In this document: in pieces, positions 21,241-31,200 of the stretch
How positions within the stretch are numbered: position 1 is the first letter of the stretch
Layout of the letters: each line of letters opens with the position of its first letter
Assembly (NCBI GenBank): GCA_029204225.1
Contig: CM055106.1
Location: forward strand, 48,807,337-48,871,336
Origin: Diphasiastrum complanatum
Lineage: Eukaryota > Streptophyta > Lycopodiopsida > Lycopodiales > Lycopodiaceae
Direction: 5' to 3'
DNA: 64,000 bases
Position numbers and translations under genes: made by a program
Notes under the pieces: model-generated
What the model was told of the DNA's origin: nothing
Database searches by the model: none
What the model saw: only the letters and a program-made list of their open reading frames with translations

Positions 21241-22979
21241 GATGAATCTTCAAAATCATCAGATTTGTATTCGCCCCCTCTATCAGATCTTAGCACTTTG
21301 ATGCGTGCATCCAGTTGGTTCTCTACCAAAGTCCTGAACTCCTTGAAGCGAGCAAAAGCGTCAGATTTCTTCTTCAAGAAATAAATCCATGTCCTCCTAG
21401 AGTAATCATCTATGAAAGTCATAAAATAGTATGCTTTCCCCAATGACATGGTCTTCATTGGGCCGCACAGGTCACTGTGAATGAGTTCCAACGGTTTCTT
21501 AGCTCTTGCAGTCCCACCTTTCTTGAATGTTTCCCTGTGATGCTTTCCCATGATGCATCCTTCACATATTGCATGATGATCATCCTGCAATGCCGGTAAC
21601 CCGATTACCATCTTCAGCTTCGCCATCAATCTCAAGCTCTTATAGTTCAAATGACCAAGTCTTCTGTGCCACAACTCGGATTGAGATGCTGTTGAGATAG
21701 CCAAACCATATTCACCTGGTTTTGCAGCATCCAGTTTATAAAGGCCACAATTACTATCTCTATTACCCTTCGCCACCACTTTATGGTTGTGGTTCATATC
21801 CTTCATAAGGCATCCATCCTTGACAAATTCAATTTTAAGATGTTGATTTGCCATTACATAAAGCAAACTCTTTTTGAGTACAGGAACATAAAGTACATTA
21901 GGAATGTTTTTGATTTTGCCATCAGGAAACTGCACAAGTACATTGCCCACACCCTGTATCTGGCATTCCTCTCCATTGGCTTGAGTGACCTTATCCCCAT
22001 CATGGATTGGTGAGAATTTTTCAAACCAATCACGTTTCCAAGTCATATGCCTTGTGGCGCCTGAATCTATGAACCATCTGGCACCATCATCAACTTGGGA
22101 TGCCAATTCCGATGAGAAGACACTTGTCTTGTCATCTTCTCCATCATCTTCGACGATGTTTCCTTGTTGAGTCACTTTTCCTGCCTTTATGTCCGCTTTC
22201 TTCTGATAACACTCGTGTGCCCAATGACCCGGTTTGTGACAATAGTAACATTTGCCTTTCTTCTTCTTTTTCTCTTTTGATGACGACTCTCCCTCGTCAT
22301 CATCATCCTTGGATTTCTTAGAAATCCTTTTCCATCCTTTCTGCTTGCCTGTAGCAAGCAAGGCTTGATCATCCTGTGGGGTTTGTCTTGACTTCCCCAC
22401 TTCGCGATGCTGCTCTTCTTGTAACATGATTCCGTGGAAGTCTTCAAAAGTAGGCAACCTCTCCCTTGAAGCAATGCCACTCACAAACATCTGTATCCCT
22501 TCCAAGACACCGCTCATTGTGGTATGTACTAATTCAATATCCCTGATTGGTTCTCCAATCGCCACAAGTTGATCTCTCAGCTCCTTTATCCTGGTGAAGA
22601 AAGATCCCACTAATTCACTTTCTTCCATCCTTACTGTGTTCAATATTGACTTCAAGAACATGGCCCGAGCTGGATTGCAAGTTTGAAATTGCATTCTAAG
22701 AGCTTCCCAAGCTCCCCTAGCCGTCGTGGCATCACTTATATGAGTGATCACATGGTCTTTCACTGAAAGATTGATCAAGGACAATGCTCTCTGTGCCTTT
22801 TTATCAAAGGCCCTTATGTCACCTGGAGTGGTATTTGGCCGGACTTCAATACCTGCCACGATCTCCCACAACTCTTTCTCCATCAAAATGCTCTTCATTT
22901 TGAATTTTTAGATGTTGTAGTTAGAAACCCCATCAAGTTTGCTTGCATCGCCCAAAATTGCCTCATTGATGTTTGCCAT
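21195..22979 (-). pseudogene. Element E gag, protease and integrase N-terminal half
   Basis: The likely original start is the ATG at 22979 (MANINEAILGDASKLDG), in frame with the longer open run but cut by a TAA at 22908-22910 where copia gags usually have Trp (NYN-I-stop-KFKM). The 567-residue open segment from 22898 has the UBN2 gag domain (about residues 20-150), a zinc knuckle CYYCHKPGHWAHEC, protease active site FIDSGATRHMT, the HHCC region (WHRRLGHLNY, CEGCIMGK), integrase HSDLCGPM with FIDDYSRRT and RSDRGGEY (usually RSDNGGEY). The frame is lost near 21240 by a single shift; the next block continues on the same strand. Confidence 0.94.
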
Positions 22980-24231
22980 CTCCAAACTGCTTGAAACTTC
23001 ACCTGTAGGCTATAAAGTGTATGCTAGAGCCAACCGTGATGTCAAAAATCAATAATAATGACCTGCAATTTTTGGCTTACCAGGCCACCCGCAACTCTTT
23101 CGCCAAATTGAAAGCCAAACTGGCGTCGTTTTCCGAAATGCTTCTCGTCACCAACTCCTAGTTTCCTGCGTAGTGGAATGGTGAAATCACTTCTGGTGCA
23201 TTTCAAACACTTTCTCCATGGCAATCACTCTGATTTGGTGTATTGTACTTGTAGGTACAGTCAGGGTGCCCTTCGTTTGGAGGCTATAGCCTTTCGTTTG
23301 GCCAAAATAGACTAAAGGAGGTGAAAATAAGGGCAATTTGGGTTTTTGAACTGCTTCTTCAGTGTGAAGAAACTTCATCCTTCAAAAATTTGGGACCCAA
23401 CAATATTTTTCAGTTTGAAGATTTTTAATGAAGTTGCAATGCACTTTGCACTTCAGACCCCTTCAGGCTTTTTTCACATCAATCCAACGGATCCTTTAGA
23501 TCCAACGACCCACCTGTCGTGTAATAACCATCGTCGATCTGTGTGATTCAAGATCGGACGGCTTTTCACGCTTTTGTGCATTGATCAAGGGCCTTCGAAG
23601 CACCAAGCGCTTCGGGCCGCTAACTGACTAACTAAATTGGGCGCGCGAGAGGTCCCGCGACCTATCCTCCTCTTCTCTCTCTGTGCGATGGATTTCTCTC
23701 TCTCTTCACAGGCTATGGCTGCTCCCTGTGAATCGATCTGGCTGTTTTCTTTCTCCACGGCCAGTCGTGGCCTCCTTACTGCTGAATCACACTACCAGGG
23801 CGTCCATTCTCAGCAACTTACAGCTCTGAAAACGGCCTCTTACAAGGAGATATCCCAGATTTTGCACTTTGAAACCCTAGCAAATTTGAAAAGAAGGATA
23901 TATTGGACTCAGGCTTTCCTTGAGCTTTCACTTGTAGCTCCTATCTGGCTGAAATCGCCCTACAGCAGGCAATCTTTTGCTCCAAACTGCTCTTCAAACA
24001 GTGTTCGATTGGATTCAAACCAATCACAAACGCCAAGCAACCCTCCAGAAGAATTTTCAGCTTTAATCTTTGCTTGCTTTCTGATTCAACTGACAATTCT
24101 CTGTCTCTAAATCCTTTTTACTGTTTTGAGCCGTTCCACGAATCTCCACAGACTCGGTTTTGTGCTTTCTAGCCAACAAATCGTCGTGAATTCGCAGCTC
24201 TCTATTCTTGTTCGGTGATTCAAGACACCAA
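22980..24231 (-). other. Element E leader
   Basis: Non-coding between PBS and gag, about 1.25 kb, richer in GC than the flanks, with short CT runs near 23670-23700. A 157-residue open frame on the opposite strand (23637-24110) has no family resemblance and is probably incidental. Confidence 0.7.
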
Positions 24232-24245
24232 GGGCTCTGATACCA
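24232..24245 (-). other. Element E primer binding site (tRNA-Met)
   Basis: On the sense strand TGGTATCAGAGCCC directly follows the 5' LTR end TTAACT with no spacer. It matches the initiator-methionine primer site of plant copia elements and fixes the LTR edge at 24246. Confidence 0.95.
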
Positions 24246-24493
24246 AGTTAAGAAAACACAGTTTAAGCACCCAACCGGATCAATCACCACAACACAACGT
24301 CAAGTGCAACAAGAACACAAAATTACTCACCTCAAACTGTATATTCAACTAATAAGTAAGTACAAAGATAAGTTGCTTAAAAACACTCAAAGGGCTCGTA
24401 AAAGAAAGATGGCCTGATAACTCTAGAACTAAGCACACATGGTGCCGTCGAAATAAGAAAGCACTATATAAGTCGATCATTGCTATTTTAACT
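24246..24493 (-). repeat. Element E 5' LTR (248 bp)
   Basis: Same termini as the other LTR. A hand alignment shows ten substitutions and one single-base indel between the pair. Nine substitutions are transitions, six of them at CpG and two at CHG positions. Confidence 0.93.
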
Positions 24494-24551
24494 AATTAGT
24501 GGATGTAAGTCTTTCACTAGCTTCAAGCAAAAAACCACCCATTGATGCCAT
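24494..24551 (-). pseudogene. Copia D gag, N-terminal piece
   Basis: Minus strand from the ATG at 24551: MASMGGFLLEASERLTSTN, matching the start of the family F gag (MATSIGVMLEANDRLTSSN). It runs into the AATTA target duplication (24494-24498) and resumes at 18526 as YATWIVQ. Confidence 0.93.
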
Positions 24552-25660
24552 TTTTGAATCTGAAAAAGCACTAGAAACTCTTATGGTTTCTCTAAGAGAT
24601 CTGAACCTAAAGTCTTCTAGCAATTTAGAAAGCTTATAGACTCAATCCTATCACTCATGAACCAATCTAGAATGATGGAATTTTAGATTCTAGTCTAACC
24701 TTACAAAATCACTCCTTAATCTATGATTTTTAGCAATTTCTCTCTTCAACCTCAACATACACTCAAAAAATCAGAGAAGATCAATTAGTGCACCTAATTC
24801 AAGCTTCAATTTTAATTTTTTGGCTGATCTAATCCAAGAACTAATCAAGGGATTAGATTTACTATAGAAAATGCTGCACCAAAAATCACTCAAATTGGGT
24901 ATGTGAGTCAAATTCTACAAATTTTTGAAATTTCTCAGTCAAAACCAGAGTTGTATGGCCTCACACGTGTGAAAAGGGTTCCTACAGTCCGCAACAAGAT
25001 CTGGACCAAAAATTTTGAGGATAGCTATCAAATCCAACTCGCTACACAAAATTTGACTAGTTTCCAAAAAACTGCCAATTTTGGCTTTGATTTGGATTAA
25101 CCCTATCAATTTCAACAAAACCTCTTGTGGAGAGAATCACTCAAAATTGCTTCCAAAACCAAGATTGGTGTCTCACAATGATTATGGCCAAATGTGGCTC
25201 TATATATACAATAAGTGGGAGCTCATGGTACTGATCATCCCTTTGATCCCACATGTGTGAAGGTGCTTTGTCATATGATGATTCATCATGCAAAACTAAC
25301 ACTTGGACAAAACCTTCTATTTTGAGCACTTTTGGTCCATTTTCCTTCTATATGGAGATCTACTTGAAAATCTTCTAGAAGTCAAAATTCGTCTACTTTA
25401 GCTTACACATGTGAGCTGTCCTCTACACATGGGATGTGACACCTAACCAAAGGATGTGGCTCATGCAATCACTAGATTGATGCCATGTGTCATATGTCTA
25501 GAAAACTAGTTTTTATCCTTTTTAGCCACTAGAACTTGAATTAAATTTATGTACAACCCATATGATTATGGTACATGACAAGTACACTATTTTCACATGT
25601 GGGAACAAGCTCCACACATGTGTAATCATCCTATATACAAGATTTTTGGCCTCTACCAAG
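24552..25660 (-). repeat. Leader and probable 5' LTR of copia D
   Basis: Non-coding DNA upstream of the D gag start. A TATATATAGAG run on the minus strand (about 25195-25208) is a plausible LTR promoter. CACACGTGTG or CACATGTG-type palindromes occur five times (24962, 25250, 25406, 25594, 25614). No primer site could be recognised, so the LTR edge is not fixed. The right end meets gypsy G near 25660. Confidence 0.45.
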
Positions 25661-25667
25661 CTTCTTT

Positions 25668-26790
25668 TTGCATTTTTCACATTATGTACCGTTATGCTCG
25701 AACTGCAGAGAACCTAGTCACAAGTATCCTGACTGCCCTCAGCCGCAGAAGCCGCGACCCAAGTATCAGTATGTAGCAACACCAGCTGCTGTAGACTCGA
25801 AAGCGAAAGCTTCGACTGATGCTGTTGTGCAGAGAATTGACGTTATTGAAGAAAAATTGGCAAAGACAGAAGATCAGTCCTGGCCAAGTGACATGGAAAA
25901 CTTATTCAAAGTTACAACGAGAAACAAAAGCTCCTAGAAACTTGACCAGAAATCTTCGACGAAGCGCAGAAAATCCTCGAAGAAGAAATCTTCTAGCAAG
26001 ACGACGAATAAATCTACGACTAAAGAAGATCTCAAAGATGACCCCGACTATGACCGCAATGCTACGAAGTTGTTTGCAAAAGATATCTCATCAGAGGCGA
26101 AAGAAGTTATCAATGCTGAACTTCAGTCAGCTGCGGCAGAGAAGGTGGTCACTTTCGAGGAAGGGGACGACGAAATCACGAAGACAAAATTGTTTAGTGA
26201 TGTTATCGATAAGCCAATCTCAAAATCGAAGACGAAGGACTATGACATCGTGACTGATATTGGATCACTTTGTCCGAATATTACTTTTGAGCAGCTGCTG
26301 GCAGATAACACTTATTACAAAAAGCAACTGAAAGGTCTTTCTGCCCCGAAAGAAAAAAGTTTCTTTGCCAGATGCTGGTGTTCTGTCTATTGATTTAGGT
26401 GATCTCGGTGCACCTGAAATTGATATTACCATTGCGGGATGCCTGATAGAAAAAGTGCCAATTGACTCTGGTTCCAGCGTGAACATAATAACAGAAGATA
26501 CAGCTCATGCTTTGGGGCTGACTGACATTCAACCGACACAGCGAAACATCAAGTTAGCTGATTCAACACGACGAAAACCTGTTGGAGAACTGAAGGATGT
26601 CATTGTTTACATTCAAGCCAAGCCATTCACAATGAATTTTATAGTTATCAAACCACTCGGTTTGTCATCCTATTCTGTGCTAATTGGACAACCTTGGCTT
26701 TATCAATCAAACGCAAGTGTTCATTGGAAAGCCAGAGAGCTAAGATTTCAGACTAGTGAGACCAATAATCGTGGTAAGCCAGCAGGACAA
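25668..26790 (+). pseudogene. Gypsy G gag end and protease
   Basis: Begins within gag: CSNCREPSHKYPDC is a C-X2-C-X4-H-X4-C zinc knuckle. A lysine- and acid-rich linker follows in changing frames (25940-26360), then a protease domain from about 26380 with VPIDSGSSVNII (the DSG active site), LGLTDIQPT and SVLIGQPWLYQ. The upstream gag is missing, cut at the boundary with copia D. The protease segment is open and continues in frame into the RT at 27050. Confidence 0.85.
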
Positions 26791-27039
26791 ATAATTACCT
26801 GGAGTCGGGACAAATATGAAGGTGAAACGCCTTTGTCTGACACCAGTTTTACATTAGAGGAATCTTCTCTTGCCTTAAATGTTTTCTCTAACGCATCTGA
26901 CATTGAAGTTCAATATTTTGAATGTTATGAGAATGCTGACGAAGAAGAATTCTTTGATGCCTGCAACACTGAAGCAGTTGTTTTGTATGAAGAAATTAAT
27001 GTTGCAGACACGAACTCAAAAGAGTCTGATGATTCGAGT

Positions 27040-28140
27040 GATGACCGCAAACTCAATGCTGCCACAAGGAAGGATCATCATCCTCTGCCCTTAACTGATT
27101 CCATCTTAGATCAGGTTGCTGGTCAGGAGCGTTACAGTTTCTGTGACGGTTTTACTGGTTATAATCAGGTTGGAGTGCAGAAGGAGGATCGTTCAAAGAC
27201 CACATTCACTATGGATTGGGGCACTTATGCCTACAACAAAATGCCCTTTGGTCTTTGTAACGCTCCAGCGATTTTTCAGCGAATCATGATGTTAATATTC
27301 GCTGCCTTCCTAAGAACTTTTCTCGAAATATTTATTGATGATTTATGTGTATATAGAAATATAAAGACGCACCTGCAGAAGCTGAAATTAACATTGCAAC
27401 GGTGTCGAGATAATTGTTTATCTCTTCATCCAGAGAAATGTTTTTTCGGTATGAAAGAAGGGATATTACTTGGACACAGAATATCTAACAGAGGAATAGA
27501 AGTCGACAAAGATAAAGTTGAGCTTATAAAAAATCTCCAGATACCAACCAATTTATGTGAACTAAGAGCTTTCTTAGGACATGTCGGCTATTACCGGAGA
27601 TTTATTCAAAATCATGCTTCTATTGCTGCCTCTTTTACACATCTATTGAAGAAACAAGTGGAATACTTGTGGACGAATGAACAGTAGAAAGCATTGGAAA
27701 AACTTAAGGAAAGATTGATCAATGCTCCTATTCTGAGACCACCCAACTGGGCTATTTTATTTCATAGTTATGTGGATGTTTCTATATTTGCTATTGGCGT
27801 CTGTCTAAGCTAGAAGGGCGACCAGAAGAAAGATCATCCCATTTACTATGCGAGTCGACAACTCAGTGCATCAAAAAAGAATTATTCGGCTACAGAAAGG
27901 GAAGCACTTGGCATGATTTTCACTGTTAAGAAATTTCGACATTATTTGCTGGGATATGCATTTATTTTTCATGTTGATCACTATGCTGTTAAGTATCTTG
28001 TAAATAAACCAGATCTATCAGGACGAGTTGCTCGATGGGTTCTACTTATGTAGGAATTTACTTATCAAGTAGAGCTTCGCCAAGGAAAATATCATACAAA
28101 TGCTGATTATCTTTCACGACTCAGCACGGGAAAAATTGAA
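27040..28140 (+). pseudogene. Gypsy G reverse transcriptase and RNase H
   Basis: RT blocks in order: HHPLPLTDSILDQVAGQE.YSFCDGFTGYNQV, KTTFTMDWGTYAYNKMPFGL, CNAPAIFQRIMM, the catalytic FIDDLCVY (Tyr usual at the first position), LHPEKCFFG, GH.ISNRGIEVD and LRAFLGHVGYYRRFI. RNase H follows a TAG at 27685-27687 with HSYVDVSIFAIG, HPIYYASRQLS, ATEREALGMIF and ADYLSRLS. Additional stops lie near 27810 and 28050. The YSFCDGF.GYNQ and CVY signatures fit a non-chromoviral plant Tat/Athila-type lineage. Confidence 0.88.
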
Positions 28141-28257
28141 GAACCTATTAATGATGGATTTCCATACGAACATTTATTTGAGATTTCATCTACAAATTCG
28201 TTATATTTTGATATTATTATTTATCTCAAAGATCAGATATATCCTGATGGTTACGGT

Positions 28258-29413
28258 TTGGAACAAAAGACAGTTTTTCAATATAAGGTAGCACCTTATA
28301 CGGTTATTAACAATATCTTGTACAAACTTGGTGCAGATCATCAGCTTCGAAGATGTCTCGAAAATGAAGACATTAAAAAGGTCGTTAAAGCCTTACACTC
28401 AGAAGATGCTGGTGGACATTTTGCTTTGAAAAATACTAGTAATAAGATATTGACTACCAAGTATTGGTGGCCCACAATGTTCAAGGACGTATCAAATTTT
28501 ATTCGTTCGTGAGATCCATGCTAGAGATCTGGTGAGCCTACAAAAGCAATGAATTGGCCGTTGACAACAATCCTGTCTCTTGCACCATTTGAAAAGTGGG
28601 GGATTGACTTTGTCAATCCAATCAAACCTGTGACTCGACATACAAAATGTCGTTATATTCTAGTTGCAACGGATTATGCTACAAAGAAAGTTGAAGCAGA
28701 GGCGACGAAACGAAACGATGCGAAAACTGTCGCGACATTCTTATTCAAAAGTATAATCACAAGATATGGTTGTCCACTTGAACTAGTAAGTGACGAGGTA
28801 CACATTTTCTAAATGATACGATACGGTTGTTGACAATCTATTTACTGATAAAAAACAGAAAAACTACAGCGTATAATCCAAAAGCAAATGGGTTGACAGG
28901 AAGAGCTACTAGAATTTTATGTAAAATCTTGAACAAAATTACTATTGCACATGCAACGGATTGGGATCAGAAACTACCATCAGTTCACTGGGCTTATCGC
29001 AACACAGAGAAAATCACGACGAAGCAGACACCATATTTTCTTACGTATGGTATGCATCCTATTTTGCCAATTGAATTTGAGGTGAAAATTTTTCGTATTC
29101 AAGCTCAACGAATAGATGCAGAATGTGTAAACGAAAGGTTGACGAATATTGAAGAACTAGCTGAAGCTCGTGAGAAATCACAGTATTAAGAAATGTGATC
29201 TTAAAGCTGATGACTTTGCACTGATATATGACAGTCGACATCAAAAGTGAAAAACTCCATGTGAGATGGCTTGGACCGTATAAAGTCATAGAGAATGGTT
29301 ATGTACAACTTCAATCACTTGAAAGTGAACTGTTATCTACACGTATTAATGGGTCTAGACTGAAGAAATATACCTTTGACCAGAATTTTTTTTTTATTCT
29401 TATTATTTTCTAG
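28258..29413 (+). pseudogene. Gypsy G integrase
   Basis: HHCC zinc region (LHSEDAGGHFALKNTS, YWWPTM), core with FEKWGIDFVNPIKP and VATDYATKKVEAEA (first Asp), CPLELVSDEV (second Asp), then after a frameshift KANGLTGRATRI, where the catalytic Glu usually found in NG..E..N is Gly. The tail reads HVRWLGPYKVIENGYVQL and STRINGSRLKKY. Stops or shifts occur at about 28512, 28812 and 29190. With the catalytic Glu gone, it could not function even if the frame were intact. Confidence 0.85.
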
Positions 29414-31200
29414 TATTTTTCTAATATTTTTTCGCGACTTTTCTTTTATCTTTTCTAGAAATTTTCGAGAATTTGTCTTGACTTCTCTCAGTCTTTCAAT
29501 ATAATTTTTAAAGTATTTTCGAGAATTTTTCACGAAACTAAATTTGTTAAGCAAATTTTTGTAAATCGTTTTTGAGAATTTTTCTAGAATCTTTTCTAGC
29601 ATTTTCTCCAGTTTTTCGAGAAATTTTCTATTATGATTGCTAAAATTTTCGAGAGTTTCTGTATCATTTTTTTTTTTAGGATTCTGCGAGAAAGTTTTGC
29701 GAAACTTTCTAGAATATTTCTAGCGTATTTTCGAGAATCTCTCGACCTATTTTTTGTATTCCTCCATTAAAGATGATGGCCACGTGATCATCATTTTTCA
29801 CACGTGTGTACGCTCACATATCAAAACAAACATTGTTTTTTTTTATTAATTTTTTGTTCTTTTCACAAACGGTCTTCCGTCATTAAAGATCGATCTGTCA
29901 AATTATAGTTTCAAACACTGAGCCATGCACGTCCTCCATAAATGGAAGTGACAGATATCATGTCACCATGCCATATCATCATCCCTTCCACACCGCTACT
30001 GCATATCAGAGTTATTTTCTATTTTTCTTTCTTACACTTTCTACTTGCGAGTTTATGCTTTCATGCGCTCATTCTCTTTGCGATTAACACACTCTTTTAC
30101 AAACTATTGCGATCTACGGAGCTATTGTCAAACATTCGACCAATGGCTTCCGGATCAAGCTCTAGCTCTACCATCATCTAGAAAGCACACGCAGAAATCC
30201 GCCTAGCATCCATCCAGTCTTATTTGGATCGATGCAGACTTGAGAATGGTTCTGTGCATATGTAATCACTTGAAGGTGAACTGTTACCTAAACGTATTAA
30301 TGGGTCCAGACTGAAGAAATACTACCTTTGACCAAATTTTTTTTATTTTTTTATTCTTATCATTTTCTAGTATTTTTCTAGAATTAATCGCGATTTTTTT
30401 AATCTTTTCTAATATTTTTCGCGACTCTTTTCTAGAAATTTTTGTGAAATTTTTGAGAATTTTTCTTGACTTCTCCCAATCTTTCAATATAATTTTTAAA
30501 GCATTTTCGAGCATTTTTCACGACACTAAATTTGTTAATCAAATTTTTGTAAATCATTTTTGAAAATTTTTCTAGAATCTTTTTTAGCATTTTCTCCAGT
30601 ATCTCGAGAAATTTTCTAGTATGTTGCTAAAATTTTTGAGAAATTTTTGTGAGTTTCTGTATCATTTTTTTTAGGATCATGCAAGAAAGTTTAGCGAAAC
30701 TTTTTAGAATCTTTCTAGCATATTTTCGAGAATCTCTCGACCTACTTTTTGTATTCCTCCATTAAAGATGATGGCCACGTGATTATCATTTTTCACACGT
30801 GTGTATGCTCACATATCAAAACAGATATTGTTTCTTCTTAATTTAATTCTTTTCTTTTCACAAACGGTCTTCCGTCATTAAAGATCGATCTGTCAAATTA
30901 TAGTTTCAAACATTAAATGGAAGTGACAGATGTCATGTCACCATGCCACGTCATCATCCCTTCCACACCTCTAGTGCGTATCAGAGTTATTTTTCATTTT
31001 CTTCCTTACACTTCCGGCCTGCGAGTTTATGCTTTCTTGCGCTTATTCTCTTTGCGATCAAAGCTCACTCATACGAACTATTGCAATCTACGGAGCTGTC
31101 ATCAAACATTCAACCAATGGCTTCCAGATCAAGTTCTAGTTCTACCATAATTTGGGAAGCACGCGCAGGAATCCGCCTGGCATCCATCCAATCTAATTTG
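29285..31200 (+). repeat. Tandem duplication of the G 3' end / next ORF start (2 x ~0.96 kb)
   Basis: Two consecutive copies (about 29285-30240 and 30241-31200). Each begins with the integrase tail (TGAACTGTTA.CTA.ACGTATTAATGGG..., offset 951), passes through an AT-rich tract full of TTTTCGAGAATTTTT, a CACACGTGTG palindrome (29799, 30794) and AAACGGTCTTCCGTCATTAAAG, and ends with the ORF start MAS.SSSSSTII (ATG at 30143 and 31117, offset 974). In the first copy that ORF stops at once and is fused to the integrase tail of the second. This is the pattern expected from tandem elements sharing an LTR, with one internal region deleted. Confidence 0.85.

Larger units (their letters stand above)
18532..24493 (-). 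mobile_element. Complete Ty1/copia element E, nested in copia D
   Basis: A 5962-base element with two 247/248-base LTRs, a primer site next to the 5' LTR, a polypurine tract next to the 3' LTR, and gag-pol in standard copia order (gag, protease, integrase, RT, RNase H) on the minus strand. AATTA target duplications flank it. The leader between PBS and gag is unusually long (about 1.25 kb). LTR identity is about 95.6 percent by hand count (11 differences, including a one-base indel), so it is a moderately old insertion. Coding capacity is broken by a stop in gag, a frameshift plus a stop in integrase, a stop in RT and a frameshift in RNase H, so it is non-autonomous now. Confidence 0.95.

Noticed and set aside
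23637-24110. 157-residue plus-strand ORF
   Set aside because: It is antisense within the E leader, has no family resemblance, and is interrupted in context by the element structure.
29995-30010. GCATATCAGAGTT (and GCGTATCAGAGTT at about 30977) as a primer site
   Set aside because: It shares only TATCAGAG with the tRNA-Met site, the preceding bases are not CA, and gypsy G would be expected to use a different primer.
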